Notes: generated by a model from the letters alone, not told the origin. Positions 51,601-59,647 are shown, numbered from the stretch's first letter. The stretch: DNA of 64,000 bases from Paragonimus westermani (GCA_008508345.1 QNGE01002356.1:53673-117672); one strand, 5' to 3'. Numbers and translations are program-made.

Positions 51601-53062
51601 TAAGAGTGAACCAGGTTACCTCGACATCCAAAGTACGTTGATTTCAAAACTTTGTTTTTGAATTCAGCAGATTTTTTGTTTCAGCCTTATTTTTCTCTGA
51701 CTGCTGACTAGAAGTCGTTCATTTTTGGCACTTTTAGCGTATACGTTAATTTCTGGAAAAGTCGCAGCTCCGTACAGGTATTTAATAATCCGGTGTTTGA
51801 CGGAACGTGCATAGTTTGTAGGTCTTGTTAAAAAGAATGTCATCAACTAGTGAAAGCTGGTGTATATAGAACATCAGACAGCGGACCACATTATAATGAA
51901 CTTATCAGCAAACCCAAGCTGCATCGTGACGTTTACCTGAAGCGGAACATGCAGGGGCTCAGGTTGTAAGGAGATTTGCGATCAGTTTAAACCTATCACG
52001 TAGAACGGAACTATGGTTCATCTGTGATGAAACACCCAATCGATGAAGCAACCTAAAATTTTCTACCATTGTATTCAAATTAATAACTGATATACATTGT
52101 AAATGTTGTTGCAATTCAGTTGACTATGATCATGTGAGCTGTGTTCACATGCTGCAGTTCGCTTTCTGTGTGTGACTGGTATGAAACTAAAAGTTTCTCA
52201 AGTAGCAAACATCCAGGTTATTCCAAAGCATGTGTGACAATCACATTTTAACATCCTGCTATCAGTAGTGTGGGGACAATGCTAACTATATACACAGTAG
52301 TCCAATGCCTGTCGATTGGTTGCCGAAAGAGAGCCCCGAGATATCACAGTTCGTCAGTCGTGCGTTTAATCTTAACTACCAGTCAAGCTTTAGACGGATC
52401 CTTACGTTCTGCCCGTTTTTGAAAACTAGCCACAGGGTGATTTAACCAGAGTACGTGGAAGATTCAAATGTCGAATTCAGAACTGTTGACCATCGAATTC
52501 AGATTACTCACAGAGAAGCCGGTTTTTAGGCCAGACTTTCATTCCAAAAATGTACCATTTCCTTTGTTTCCAAATCGAGTCATTCTCCAAAAAATATCTC
52601 GTTTGTAAATACTAATGTGATAATCCGTTTTAGGCTTTGAGGGAATTCACAGTAAAAAAGCATCCGAAGTCAACATTTGGTGAGAACAATTCAATCACGT
52701 CTTCGTATCAGCTGCAGCCACCAGCAGGGGCATACCACACTTCTTGTCTTCAGTCACTGACAGACAAACATGGAACACGGTGTGTACACTCAGTGCAGCA
52801 TCACACAAAATCGGAAGCACCAAAATCTTGTCTGAAATCCGGACACGCAAATAAATCGGTAAAAATCGTCGAATATCCACTTCGAAGTTCAAACATTCTC
52901 TTTGGTCATCGACCCAGACCGGTGGGTTTACCAACAAAAGCTACCTCCACCGGTCTCTCTTCGACTGCATTCGGACATTACGTTCCTTCACAATCTGGGA
53001 TGGTTACTAGGACAGTTCGGTCGAGTGCTCTGGACAAAAAAACAACACAGATAAATTTTTAA
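1762..53062 (+). CDS. MAPK15: MAPK15 (ERK7/ERK8)-like atypical MAP kinase, 12 exons, 5' partial
   Basis: Joined exons 1762-2095, 12463-12520, 14721-14855, 16443-16548, 21294-21637, 22443-22716, 28562-28810, 32092-32449, 37326-37456, 39752-40036, 43591-44052 and 52634-53062 total 3165 nt (1054 codons plus TAA). Phases agree at every junction and all introns are GT-AG. Seen in the product: PSNVLL, DFGLARS (residues 16-22), TEY (46-48), APE (56-58), [24 protein letters not shown] and a subdomain XI HKRI Arg. TEY plus [10 protein letters not shown] marks an ERK-type MAPK, and the [12 protein letters not shown] and [12 protein letters not shown] signatures point to MAPK15 rather than ERK1/2/5. Known of the family: constitutively autophosphorylating kinase acting in ciliogenesis, autophagy and genome maintenance. 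The N-lobe (Gly loop, VAIK Lys, alpha-C Glu) and the HRD motif lie upstream of the window. The tail of about 880 residues is unusually long. The gene model is inference from sequence; no transcript was available. Confidence 0.93.
5695..6200. repeat. Head-to-head pair of tRNA-derived SINE-like copies (pair A)
   Basis: Left copy at about 5695-5865 is on the minus strand; right copy at about 5929-6200 is on the plus strand. Shared words with the pairs at 25 kb and 59 kb include CGAGACGATCGG at the head, GGTCAACAC, GTTGCCTCA, GTGGCCGGAG (B-box surroundings) and the body segment CTGAATGCAAAGACT...GATCAAACGTGAGTG. This pair is the most diverged. Boundaries are approximate. Confidence 0.7.
7889..8110 (+). 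mobile_element. Decayed non-LTR retrotransposon RT fragment (CR1/jockey type)
   Basis: The frame from 7889 reads [17 protein letters not shown] and then GFHPL. This resembles RT motif A of CR1/jockey LINEs, where AFDSV is followed by LL.KL and a short hydrophobic turn. A TGA follows at about 7976. A shifted frame at about 8012-8100 reads [13 protein letters not shown], like the strand upstream of the GVPQGS motif, but the GVPQGS itself is eroded. No intact ORF and no ends were found. The clade assignment is tentative. Confidence 0.5.
11650..12120. repeat. Degenerate AT/purine-rich simple repeat
   Basis: The stretch is rich in recurring AATGAAT, AATAAAT and GAACAA-like words without a strict unit. 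It resembles an eroded tetranucleotide microsatellite. It holds no coding signal and is described only from visual word recurrence. Confidence 0.3.
12463..12520 (+). CDS. MAPK15: MAPK15 exon b: 58-nt micro-exon in the kinase C-lobe
   Basis: Phase 1 to 2. Acceptor TTCAACAG|ATCTCGCC, donor ATAAG|GTATGT. With the G left by exon a it reads [19 protein letters not shown] plus a split Arg. That fills the gap between PSRE and NRRPLDQLL at the place where human MAPK15 has its short linker ending in an R/Q-rich LDALL segment. It is too short to appear as an open frame on its own; it was found by asking which sequence between 2096 and 14720 has the right phases, splice sites and homology. Confidence 0.93.
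12521..14720 (+). other. MAPK15 intron, 2.2 kb
   Basis: Phase 2 intron. Short open frames on both strands (for example 12633-12935 minus and 13708-13965 plus) have no recognisable motif or coding-like composition. No repeat family identified. Confidence 0.7.
14721..14855 (+). CDS. MAPK15: MAPK15 exon c: kinase subdomains X-XI
   Basis: Phase 2 to 2, 135 nt. Acceptor AATCTTGCAG, donor AGAAG|GTGAGT. It reads [19 protein letters not shown], then [25 protein letters not shown]. The invariant subdomain XI Arg is in HKRI, and AL.HPYV is the standard end of a MAPK catalytic core. It directly continues the micro-exon. Confidence 0.95.
14856..16442 (+). other. MAPK15 intron, 1.6 kb
   Basis: Phase 2 intron. 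About 15420-16190 is GC-richer than its surroundings and includes a GCGGCCGC octamer near 15506. This may be old repeat sequence, but I cannot name a family. No gene evidence. Confidence 0.65.
16443..16548 (+). CDS. MAPK15: MAPK15 exon d: C-terminal end of the kinase domain
   Basis: Phase 2 to 0, 106 nt. Acceptor GATCAACAG, donor TATCAG|GTGAGT. It reads (R)[18 protein letters not shown] followed by [17 protein letters not shown]. The V.L(S/T)VPEYR.R(V/L)YQ block is the strongest MAPK15-specific signature in the gene. The acceptor has a weak pyrimidine tract, but the phase and the protein match are decisive. Confidence 0.95.
17078..17101. repeat. (ATG)8 microsatellite
   Basis: An uninterrupted trinucleotide run lies inside a MAPK15 intron. 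Likely length-polymorphic. Confidence 0.9.
19532..20930 (-). mobile_element. Decayed Penelope-like element: RT plus GIY-YIG endonuclease
   Basis: Antisense to MAPK15, read from high to low coordinates. About 20930-20830 gives an RT start with [15 protein letters not shown] and, after a frame change, HCVQDS.ELL. 20777-20343 gives [18 protein letters not shown], then [10 protein letters not shown] (motif B region) and RCVDVFFTF, where the usual YVDDVF has lost a residue including one catalytic Asp. About 20330-19990 gives [11 protein letters not shown] and the thumb-like [10 protein letters not shown] with [11 protein letters not shown]. 19858-19532 gives the GIY-YIG part: [24 protein letters not shown], an in-frame TAG, then [32 protein letters not shown] and LMVHTIFLQ stop. 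The order RT then GIY-YIG, with [10 protein letters not shown], is diagnostic of Penelope-like elements. Several frameshifts and stops show it is dead. Ends and flanking repeats were not located. Confidence 0.88.
21294..21637 (+). CDS. MAPK15: MAPK15 exon e: LIR continuation and start of the long tail
   Basis: Phase 0 to 2, 344 nt. The acceptor is TATCTGTTAG|ATGATC. The donor CACT|GTAGGT is somewhat weak but gives exactly the phase the next exon needs. The first residues MII complete the YQMI motif begun in exon d, followed by a basic stretch KKMRLRARK. The rest is Ser/Thr/Pro/His-rich and probably disordered, ending in ERRSSKS. The ATG at 21294 is internal to the protein, not a gene start. 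Confidence 0.9.
21638..22442 (+). other. MAPK15 intron, 0.8 kb
   Basis: The shortest intron, phase 2. No repeats or other features recognised. Confidence 0.75.
22443..22716 (+). CDS. MAPK15: MAPK15 exon f: tail segment
   Basis: Phase 2 to 0, 274 nt. Acceptor TTTTGTCCGTCAG, donor CCCG|GTAAGT. It reads [20 protein letters not shown], then [15 protein letters not shown] and [14 protein letters not shown]. It has an acidic start and then several SP/TP sites in basic context (RTPSP, RSSPTK), as in proline-directed phosphorylation targets. No folded domain recognised. Confidence 0.9.
23294..23716 (+). pseudogene. Unrecognised coding-like relict with two adjacent stops
   Basis: One frame stays open for 78 codons (23294-23527), is broken by consecutive TAG TGA (23528-23533), then runs open for 60 more codons to a TAA at 23714-23716. 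The second part reads [18 protein letters not shown] and then [17 protein letters not shown]. Charged, Gly/Asp/Glu-rich composition and higher GC set it apart from the surrounding intron. It has no acceptor at its left edge, so it is not a MAPK15 exon. It could be an old retroelement or processed pseudogene; I do not recognise the protein. Confidence 0.35.
25283..26140. repeat. Head-to-head tRNA-derived SINE-like cluster (pair B)
   Basis: A minus-strand copy lies at about 25283-25570, a 3' fragment on plus at about 25625-25705, and a near full-length plus copy at about 25821-26140. The plus copy shows a Pol III A-box-like TGGCGCAGTGG (25911-25921) and a B-box-like GAGTTCAAATCC about 33 nt further on. 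It begins near GAGACGATCGG and ends CTACTACTCATCAGT. Each copy carries its own 5' spacer (TTGATAATTCGGTCGTGCC in the plus copy). Confidence 0.78.
27018..27150 (-). repeat. tRNA-derived SINE, second family, copy 1
   Basis: Read on minus: the A-box half is eroded, then GGCATGCTCTG, a clear B box GGTTCGAACCC, a body CAATTGGATCTCAGCTAAAATC and the tail CTGCCACACTACTCATCAG. It aligns along its length with the copy at 38199-38342. An additional B-box-like GATTCGACTCC at about 26993 (plus) may be another partial tRNA-like piece. Confidence 0.65.
27597..27631. repeat. (AT)n microsatellite
   Basis: About 17 uninterrupted AT units in an intron. Shorter AT runs occur near 28422, 46577 and 55648. Confidence 0.95.
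28562..28810 (+). CDS. MAPK15: MAPK15 exon g: tail segment without any Met
   Basis: Phase 0 to 0, 249 nt (83 codons). Acceptor CTACCTTCAG|TTTGC, donor CTGG|GTTAGT. It reads [20 protein letters not shown], then [20 protein letters not shown] and ends SDHNW. It has no ATG, so Met-based ORF calls miss it. Codon usage, polar composition and perfect phase with both neighbours support it. There is a possible short helical or coiled segment at [17 protein letters not shown]. Confidence 0.88.
28811..32091 (+). other. MAPK15 intron, 3.3 kb
   Basis: Phase 0 intron. The only recognised element is the SINE-like fragment at about 31872-31996, ending roughly 95 bp before the next exon. An ambiguous base (N) lies at 31892 inside that fragment. 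The rest shows nothing I can identify. Confidence 0.7.
31872..31996 (+). repeat. SINE-like fragment, first family (3' half)
   Basis: It matches the body of the paired SINE-like copies: CTCGTCACTGATGAGTAG, GTCTAGTGCTTGTTTTCGA, GGCTGGCTGGAAAGTCTATC, GGCTGCGATCAAATGTGAGTG and TTCAACTTGAAAAAA. The tRNA-like head is absent. Confidence 0.75.
32092..32449 (+). CDS. MAPK15: MAPK15 exon h: tail segment
   Basis: Phase 0 to 1, 358 nt. The acceptor is TTTAACTAG|TATGATC. The donor CAAA|GTGAGC at 32450 was chosen because it leaves one base, exactly what exon i requires. It reads [20 protein letters not shown], then [20 protein letters not shown] and ends near EVPNGNQ. Ser/Lys/His-rich, no domain recognised. 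A stronger donor lies 65 nt downstream (CAG|GTGAGT, 32515) but breaks the frame. Confidence 0.86.
32450..37325 (+). other. MAPK15 intron, 4.9 kb
   Basis: Phase 1 intron. Several short open frames (for example 34206-34478 and 35912-36145) fail the phase test or lack splice sites. No repeat family recognised. Confidence 0.7.
37326..37456 (+). CDS. MAPK15: MAPK15 exon i: tail segment with Lys cluster
   Basis: Phase 1 to 0, 131 nt. Acceptor TCTTGTGTAG|ACCTC, donor GATGAA|GTAAGT. It reads [20 protein letters not shown], then [21 protein letters not shown]. The PKKKK cluster resembles a monopartite nuclear localisation signal, which is inference only. Confidence 0.87.
37457..39751 (+). other. MAPK15 intron, 2.3 kb
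   Basis: Phase 0 intron containing the tRNA-derived SINE at about 38199-38342. Open frames on both strands across 38157-38574 are shadows of that SINE and its flank. Confidence 0.75.
38199..38342 (-). repeat. tRNA-derived SINE, second family, copy 2, with near-complete tRNA head
   Basis: Read on minus: GGCTTCG pairs perfectly with CGAAGCC as acceptor stem. There is a D arm GCTC..GAGC, an A box TAGCTCAGCTGG, a T arm GCTGG-TTCGAAT-CCAGC and a B box GGTTCGAATCC. The anticodon arm is irregular (TTGCC/GGCAT around GCTTTGA, with C instead of U at position 33), and a non-tRNA body and tail ending CTGCCACACTACTTATTAGT follow. It is therefore better called a SINE than a working tRNA gene. Confidence 0.78.
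39752..40036 (+). CDS. MAPK15: MAPK15 exon j: tail segment
   Basis: Phase 0 to 0, 285 nt (95 codons). Acceptor CGTTTGAAAAG|TATTTG with a CTTTTCTCTTC tract upstream, donor TGCA|GTAAGT. It reads [20 protein letters not shown], then [20 protein letters not shown] and [18 protein letters not shown], ending PTDQYKYA. Polar and His/Pro-rich. Confidence 0.9.
40037..43590 (+). other. MAPK15 intron, 3.6 kb
   Basis: Phase 0 intron. It includes a 145-codon open frame at 42110-42547 that I judge to be chance. No repeats recognised. Confidence 0.7.
43591..44052 (+). CDS. MAPK15: MAPK15 exon k: proline-rich tail segment
   Basis: Phase 0 to 0, 462 nt (154 codons), the longest exon. Acceptor TTCACACTCAG|GTGGAA, donor CCAAG|GTCAGT. 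It contains [24 protein letters not shown] (a candidate SH3- or profilin-type Pro-rich site; human MAPK15 also has a Pro-rich tail), [19 protein letters not shown] and [18 protein letters not shown]. The QFLQEYQ stretch may form a short helix. Confidence 0.92.
45161..45240 (-). repeat. SINE-like fragment, first family
   Basis: On plus it reads AAGTTGAACATCACTTACAT, TTGATTGCAGACTTCGCATTC and GGTAGACTTTCCAGCCACCC. This is the reverse complement of the SINE-like body seen at 31872-31996 and in the right arms of the pairs. Confidence 0.7.
49451..49525 (+). CDS. Candidate additional MAPK15 tail exon (possibly alternative)
   Basis: The acceptor TACTTTGCAG|GACCTC is strong. The frame reads [20 protein letters not shown] then NQLST, in the same Pro/Ser/His/Arg-rich style as the rest of the tail. 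The donor ACG|GTATAT is weak, but cutting there gives exactly 25 codons with phase 0 to 0, so the exon fits between exons k and l with no frame change. If the donor is skipped the frame runs on to a stop at about 49609. It could be a constitutive exon, a cassette exon or chance. Confidence 0.45.
52634..53062 (+). CDS. MAPK15: MAPK15 exon l: terminal coding exon with stop
   Basis: Phase 0, 429 nt including TAA at 53060-53062. Acceptor AATCCGTTTTAG|GCTTTG. It reads [20 protein letters not shown], then [34 protein letters not shown] and ends DKKTTQINF. It is basic and Ser/His-rich. No further acceptor-linked coding sequence was found, so this is taken as the last coding exon. Confidence 0.9.
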   Translation, partial: ALREFTVKKHPKSTFGENNSITSSYQLQPPAGAYHTSCLQSLTDKHGTRCVHSVQHHTKSEAPKSCLKSGHANKSVKIVEYPLRSSNILFGHRPRPVGLPTKATSTGLSSTAFGHYVPSQSGMVTRTVRSSALDKKTTQINF

Positions 53063-56000
53063 ACACTTTGACTAGCTGACAAGTAGTTTTAATGAAATCT
53101 ATCCCCCCTATTTGCAATTGGGGTAAAGTCCGTTCAGAAACAAGTTCTTTGAGACTTTGTACAGAATTGCTATTTTTCCCGCATATTCCACTTTCCTGTG
53201 TAAATCGACCGACACGCGTCGAGTTCCAAAACATTTGTTGTTTGGATTTTTCCGAATGTCTTCCAGTGGTTCACCCAATATTTTGACACTAGTTTTTGTG
53301 AAACAACGATTCAGCATGCGGGTCTTACGATCACACCGGAACGGGTCTGGGAGTGCGTTATCGGATGCAAGGTATACGAAAAACTCAACCACGCACGTCG
53401 TGATAGGAACAAGTTTGCTACACAACTTTTATGTGTCAAGACCATCAGAGGACCTTCACATATTTAAGGGTATGGTAATCCTATTCATGTGGAAATGCAC
53501 AACAAAGTTTCCTCTATAGTTCCAAAAAATAATTAAATATTACAGCCATTGATCATGCGCTGAATTTTCTGTCTCTACTATGTTACCGTTTCTCATGTCT
53601 TCCGTTTACAAAAACGAACTCAGTGTATTTTATCTCGTTTTTTCTTTCAGAAGCGTTTTCGCTATTTGCTGCAGTTTAACAGTTCGACATTGAACATGAG
53701 ATTTTTATTCATTAGAATTCATACAACTTATCAAAAAAACTGTTCAATCGTTTACTAAACTAGAGACTGATTTTGAATGAAGCGAAATAATCTCATAGAC
53801 ACTATTTTTCTTATCGATTGTTCGATGGATTTTCCCAGTCACATTTTGACTTGATGTGCAAGTAAAAATTCTGTCAGACTGTAAAGCAACTAAGTGTAGT
53901 GGAAATATGGCTTATCCATTTTGGAAATTTCTAAAGAACAGTCGGTAAGAAATCTGTTGTCTAACGTCCCTACTGTCGTCTCAGTCTTTCTGAACTTACG
54001 AAAGTAACTAAGGCGTTCGCTTACATCTTATCTGTTGAACAAACAACTTAATAACCAAGAAAGCTTGGATAACTGGATTTGGATTTCTTACGTGCATATA
54101 AGACGACTAATTCTTCTGATTGTACCGACCTCCGTCATGATACTAGTGTGGTACCGAACACCATCTGCTGGATTCGATGGAACCCTAAAATGAACAATGT
54201 GTTGATCTGGCAGTTCATGTTAGTTGATAAACCCACAATTCAGTTAATGGATAGGTTTTTCTCATTTGGCCAAATACATTCAAGACAACGCTCTATGGAT
54301 CGTTTGAACCTGTTGAACACTCCATAGTAAGCAAGCGAATGGCCATTAAGAAATATTGGACCGGTAACTTGTTCTTCAGATGCGGTTAATTAGATGAACA
54401 GTTAATGCGCTACAATCTTAAAGCGCAGGAAGAAACTCGCACGAATAAACACATCCTTTTAGTGAGTATTTACATTAAACATGAAATATTTCCGTATTAG
54501 ATACCTTATGTGAAATAACAAACCTTTCGGACTCAAATATATTACACTTTTAAAATCCGTAAGACGCCTAGTTCCCCAAATAATAAACAGTAGAACAGCC
54601 CCGTCAGATAAAACTCAATCGGCTTACACACTGGCTACAGCAGTGACCATTAAAATTTCTAAAAACCATTCGCGTAAGCCATGCGCTTCCAACGGTAGCG
54701 TATTAGTCATTTATAATTACACTGACTCAGTTACAGCACAAAACACGACATCACTAAAAGATTACGTTCCGTTCATTTGGTGAGGCAGTAAATGTGGCTT
54801 TGATAGAGGAAATCACAGTCTTGTAGTCATTCGGCCTGGGTAACTGATATCAGTCACCCTCAGATTTGATGCGCATTGCAGAGCGAAAAAAGTCAAACAT
54901 TTGTGGCAAAAATTTGAGTAGATGATTATACATACACCAGCCTATAATTATCTTCCACTCAGAGAACAGATTTTATCAGTGAGTTTTTTTGGTCAGCCAT
55001 AAAGACCCGAGAGTATCCGATAACTTTTGGAAGAGGGATTAAACGAAATCACAGCTATACTTACCAACAGTAAATTTGTAGTTATAAATTGTTAGTTCTT
55101 TAAATTCCGGCAGCGAAACGAAATTCCTTGCGTACAAACCTACTTGGTAAATCTTCAGAATTACCAGGTGTAATATACTGTAAATGGTTGAAAAGAGTCT
55201 TCTTTCGTGGAAGACTAGGAATTCGAAGATACCCGTCGTTTTGTTGAGAACAGCACAATGTACCGCTGTAAATAAACATTTGCAACATAAAAAGTTGAAT
55301 GTTGTAGCACCTGGCTATTGGTTAGTTTCTATCCATTAGTGGCGTCCCAGCAAATGAGGACTTCTCTCTCTTATTTATTGGGTTTTGGGGGTATATGTGG
55401 TACTTGATGATCCATAAAGCAACTCTACTGAGACCCAAAGCCTAACCTCAAACAATTGCTTGTTTTTACAGCTCATACAAAGTTGTCTTACTGTATCTAA
55501 CTCATACCGCGTATCCTTAGAAAGAAACATCCGATTCGAAAGAACTCTGCACTGTCCTAAAGGCTTCTTCTGTAAAGGAGCACTGTATACAATTTGAGAG
55601 TATTAAAAGTTCACCAGAGGATGACCTGTCAGTTATTAAGCCTAGATATATATATATATATTACTCAAGTGGCAATAGCGTGTTGATTGATCTGGTCATC
55701 AGTTGTCTGTGAAGCATAAATTTGAGATGCGCCCACCAACCATTTTGCTCTATCTTCCTGAGAACTGATTAGACTTTACCTGCAATTCAAGTATCTGATC
55801 ACAAAATTCACTCCACCGGCTTGAGCGTGTATTCTTTGGTTGCAAAAATTGCCTCAGAACCAATATGGATCAATGAGTGGATTATCTACCTCTCAATGGC
55901 ATTTCTCCCATAACCTAACGTTCCATTATAAACCTGTTGAGTTTAATATTGTAACGGCGCATCTTATTCAATTCTGCGAAGGGACAGGCGATACACAACG

Positions 56001-59000
56001 AAAATTCAATATTGATTAATGACCCCACAGATTACGCTTACGAAATAGGATACAGTGATCGCGGTGATATTCATGTAGAGCTAATCAGCAGGCAGCTGAA
56101 ATCTAAGAGATGTGTCGAACATAGGAAAAACGTGTTATTTTTGTGCAAACCACCTATCAGCTTCACAACTTGGCTAACAACTCTGCTAAAACCCCTCATG
56201 TTCCCTACGTAAATCACAGCATATAAAGCGGTCATCCTACGTTTATTGATGAAGGTTACTTCTCCATGTGTATTGATGCGATGCTAAATCGCCTAACATT
56301 CACACTCGAGTTGCATGCAAACGTAAGTGATGGCAAATCAATCTCTGTGTTATGAATATGGTCGACCAGTAACACTAGACTCACATTAGTCCCATATTTA
56401 CCAAGGTATCATTCGACATTACATCAGACAAAAATGACACTGATCTAACCAAGATAACCTTTGTTCGACCCACATTCTCCTGTCGAGATGATTTGGAGTA
56501 TGACGAGTACAATGATGACCGCTAGAGGAAGTGAAATCAGAACTTTCCCAAACAAAGTTATTGTCATAATTTATAAGTTAAGAGCATTTCGGGTGAAATT
56601 AGAAAGCTAAAAACTGTACGTAAACATTACCTATTGAATAAAGTTGTGTTTAGCTTGAACGAAAGAATAGAAGAAACACAGGCAAAATTCTGAAATCCAC
56701 GATTTTTATTTTCACTGTATTCATTTTAATATTAATGGAACGTTGAAGTACAAATTGAAAAAGCTACATCGAGCAGGAGATATAAGAGGTTATTCCAGTG
56801 TCACTTCACGAAAAACATTTAGCAAACACAATAGCTTGAAAATACCACAAATATTTTGTGCTCCGATGACAATCGTTTGCTCATCCATGCCCTGCGATCA
56901 CTGTCCGCATTTTTTTGCTCTCGTTGGACTCGGTTATTAGGACAATTGTGTTGTTAACTAAAGCTATGCTCCTGTGACCTCAGATGCTTTGAGGAGCACA
57001 CGTTACTAGGGAAGAGTAGGTAAACTAATCTGAGTTGTAAGTCACCAAACAGTCAGGTTGGTTACTAAGTTGTATTTTATTCGGTCACATGGACCAAGAC
57101 AAAAGTCAATCCTCTCGACTTAGGATGTACATACGAAGGTGCGTTAGTCAGCAATGGGATAAACTTACGTTTGACTACTTAGACGTTAATCATATTTTTG
57201 GCCGTTTTACTTTTGGATGGATATCTGACATCCCAGTCTGCTACTGCCATGGCCACTGTTCATATGAGTAGACCATTCTGTTGCTTTCTTAACTGTTAAA
57301 CAACGATACATTCGAGCTCAATATGGTGATACAACTTCATTATGATTAGCTGGCTTATGGATATCGGTCTCAATGGGATGTAACTGTTCAGAGGATAATT
57401 TGAAGGTCGCCGATCTTAAACTGCTTTTTCTGAATACTTTTGGAGTCACCTGCAGTGTCAGAATACAACTCGGTGTAAAACAAGGAAGAATTGGACTGTT
57501 TTTTAAATTTGTATGTCTGTTTCTTCCCGTAGATGCGAACGATGTACGATGTATGATAAAACTAGTTGTCAACAGTCAACAGAATTATCTAGCATCAGTT
57601 TGACATCTGGAATTTGGAGACCATTGACCTACAAGATGCCAAGGTTCACCGATAACATCGGAGCCAAACTCTTCCTCAGGATGATGTCACGCATCTCGCT
57701 GCAGAAGTTAGTAGACACGACGTTTACTTAGAAACCTCTCAAGAATGACTATCGCTTTCTTTTCTGAGTAGCCAACTGCACTACCTTTCAACACATCGGT
57801 TTGTCAAACTCCTTAACCAACCAACAAAGCAAGGAACTTTCTGGGCAGAAGTCCTGATGATTTGACAAATGTCAACACTGTCCAGACTACAAAGCGAAAA
57901 CGGTGTGTAGTGATCATTCATAATGAGCACTGCTTAAACTGAACAGATGGGCAAAGAAACTGCTAAAAGTCTACCGGCACGGTTGGGTGACTTCGTACGT
58001 TCGAGGCAAATGTCACGTATAACACTGCAAACGATGTGAACCGATCAACCGACAGGGTAACATATTTCACAGATAAGTATGTAGTCCGTTGTGTACAGTT
58101 TGTCGTAGAATTGATGGAACGGCATAGAGCTCGGATCACTTCTCGTATTAACAAGTGGACAGAAAACCTCATGTAGAGAACATTCAAGCAGAAAAACGTT
58201 AGCCTTCAGGAAGATCACCAAAAAAATGTACCGAGATGGGTACATTATTATGAATTGGTAGTATGTTCACACAAGTTTTGTGTTGTCATCACTTCTGTGA
58301 CTAACTCTAGCCTAGCTCACTGGCCTGCTGTAGGCCGCGGGTCACTTCAAAAGCGTCAGAATGTCTCATGCATGAGCGAAAATGGTTTTGGCTTTAGATA
58401 TGGATGCGTGGAAGGGTGTTGCACCTCCCATCATTTGAAAGAAACGGAACCATTAATGATGTACCTCTAAACACTCAAATGAATCTCTGGTGCAGAAAAA
58501 TAGTTGCGCACGAATAAACCGAACACAAACGGCTCTTAAGGCTTGTAGAAGACTCAGAGATGGTCTACTCGTTCACTTTTTCCTGTCTGCTTAATAACAC
58601 GCCTTTCAGGCACGATTGTTGTATCTTTCGAAGAAGCTTATGAAAAACTGCTGGGCGCATATTCGCTAATTCCTGTTTCCTAACAACTGTATTTTGGGGT
58701 TGCTGCAGTGTACCACAGGTTTCCGGAGAGGCAATCTACCTGATCCGGAAAGATAATCGTGGTTAATTCTCCTCTGGTACGTTTTTTCTAACCCAACCTC
58801 TACAGAACAGAACATCTGGATATAGTTCTCTTAATTTTCTTGCCGTATGATGACTCAAACCCGCTTGCTTTGATTATGGCGTTCATAGGTCTTCAATGCT
58901 TGCTGATTATGAACGGTCCTGTACTCTGTTTTGAATCAGCAACCAGTCAAACAAAACGCGGTTTCATCGTTGAATACTGAGAGAAATTGACTGGAAGCCT

Positions 59001-59128
59001 GTCCTATGTACCAAGTGAGAAGACGCTCGCGTAATTTCTCGTCTGTCCATCCCAAAACGTTGGATCCACTTCGCTATGTACTCAAGAATATTGCTTCCAT
59101 CCGGTGGCCACTAGAAAAACTAGTGTAT
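53063..59128 (+). other. MAPK15 3' UTR and downstream non-coding sequence
   Basis: An ATTAAA at 53532-53537 is the first plausible poly(A) signal, about 470 nt after the stop; the first AATAAA is at 54444-54449. The true end cannot be set from sequence alone. Open frames through this stretch are short and unrecognised. 57373-57603 contains LGVKQG, weakly RT-like, without supporting motifs. Confidence 0.5.
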
Positions 59129-59647
59129 TGATGAGTAGTCGGGGATGTGGTTTATTTTCAAGTTGACCATCACTCACATTTGATCGCAGTCTTCGCATTC
59201 AGATTGACGTTCCAGCCAGCCTCGCTTGAAAAGAAGCACTATACTCGAGGTTCGCTCTCATTAGAACTCGTCAGTAGTGAATATCTTTGCCACGACCGGC
59301 ATTTGAACTCCGGCCACGCTTTTCATGAGACAACCGTGTTGAACACTGCGCCACTTACCTCACATTAGGCACGACCGAATTATCAAACCTGAACGCTCAA
59401 CCACTGTCACTTGTGAACAATGATCTTAACGTGAGGTCAATGGCGCAGTGTTCAACACGGTTGTCTCATGAAAAGCGTGGCCGGAGTTCAAATGCCGGTC
59501 GTGGTAAGGATATTCATTACTGACGAGTTCTAGTGAGAACGAACCTCGAGTATAGTGCTTCTTTTCGAGAGAGGCTGGCTGGAATGTCAATCTGAATGTG
59601 AAGGCTGCGATTAAATGTGAGTGGTATTCAACTTGAAAAAAGTCACT
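59129..59647. repeat. Near-perfect palindromic SINE-like pair (pair C)
   Basis: Left arm at about 59129-59372 (minus) and right arm at about 59418-59647 (plus) are reverse complements over about 230 bp, separated by a spacer of about 45 bp. Matching landmarks on both arms are CATGAGACAACCGTGTTGAAC / GTTCAACACGGTTGTCTCATG, GCATTTGAACTCCGGCCACG / CGTGGCCGGAGTTCAAATGC and CTCGAGGTTCG / CGAACCTCGAG. An A-box-like TGGCGCAGTG and a B-box-like GAGTTCAAATGCC occur in each arm, facing away from the centre. Confidence 0.88.

Larger units (their letters stand above)
44053..52633 (+). other. MAPK15 intron, 8.6 kb (contains a candidate exon)
   Basis: Phase 0 intron. It holds a SINE-like fragment at about 45161-45240 (minus) and a possible extra exon at 49451-49525. 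About 44300-44550 is GC-richer and possibly repeat-derived. A short AT run lies near 46577. Otherwise nothing recognised. Confidence 0.65.

Noticed and set aside
54079..54327. 82-codon open frame downstream of MAPK15
   Set aside because: No motif, no splice context, and it lies in the probable 3' flank.
57373..57603. LGVKQG segment suggesting a LINE RT
   Set aside because: Only one weak motif, and the neighbouring frames show no FADD/YADD or AFD-like block.
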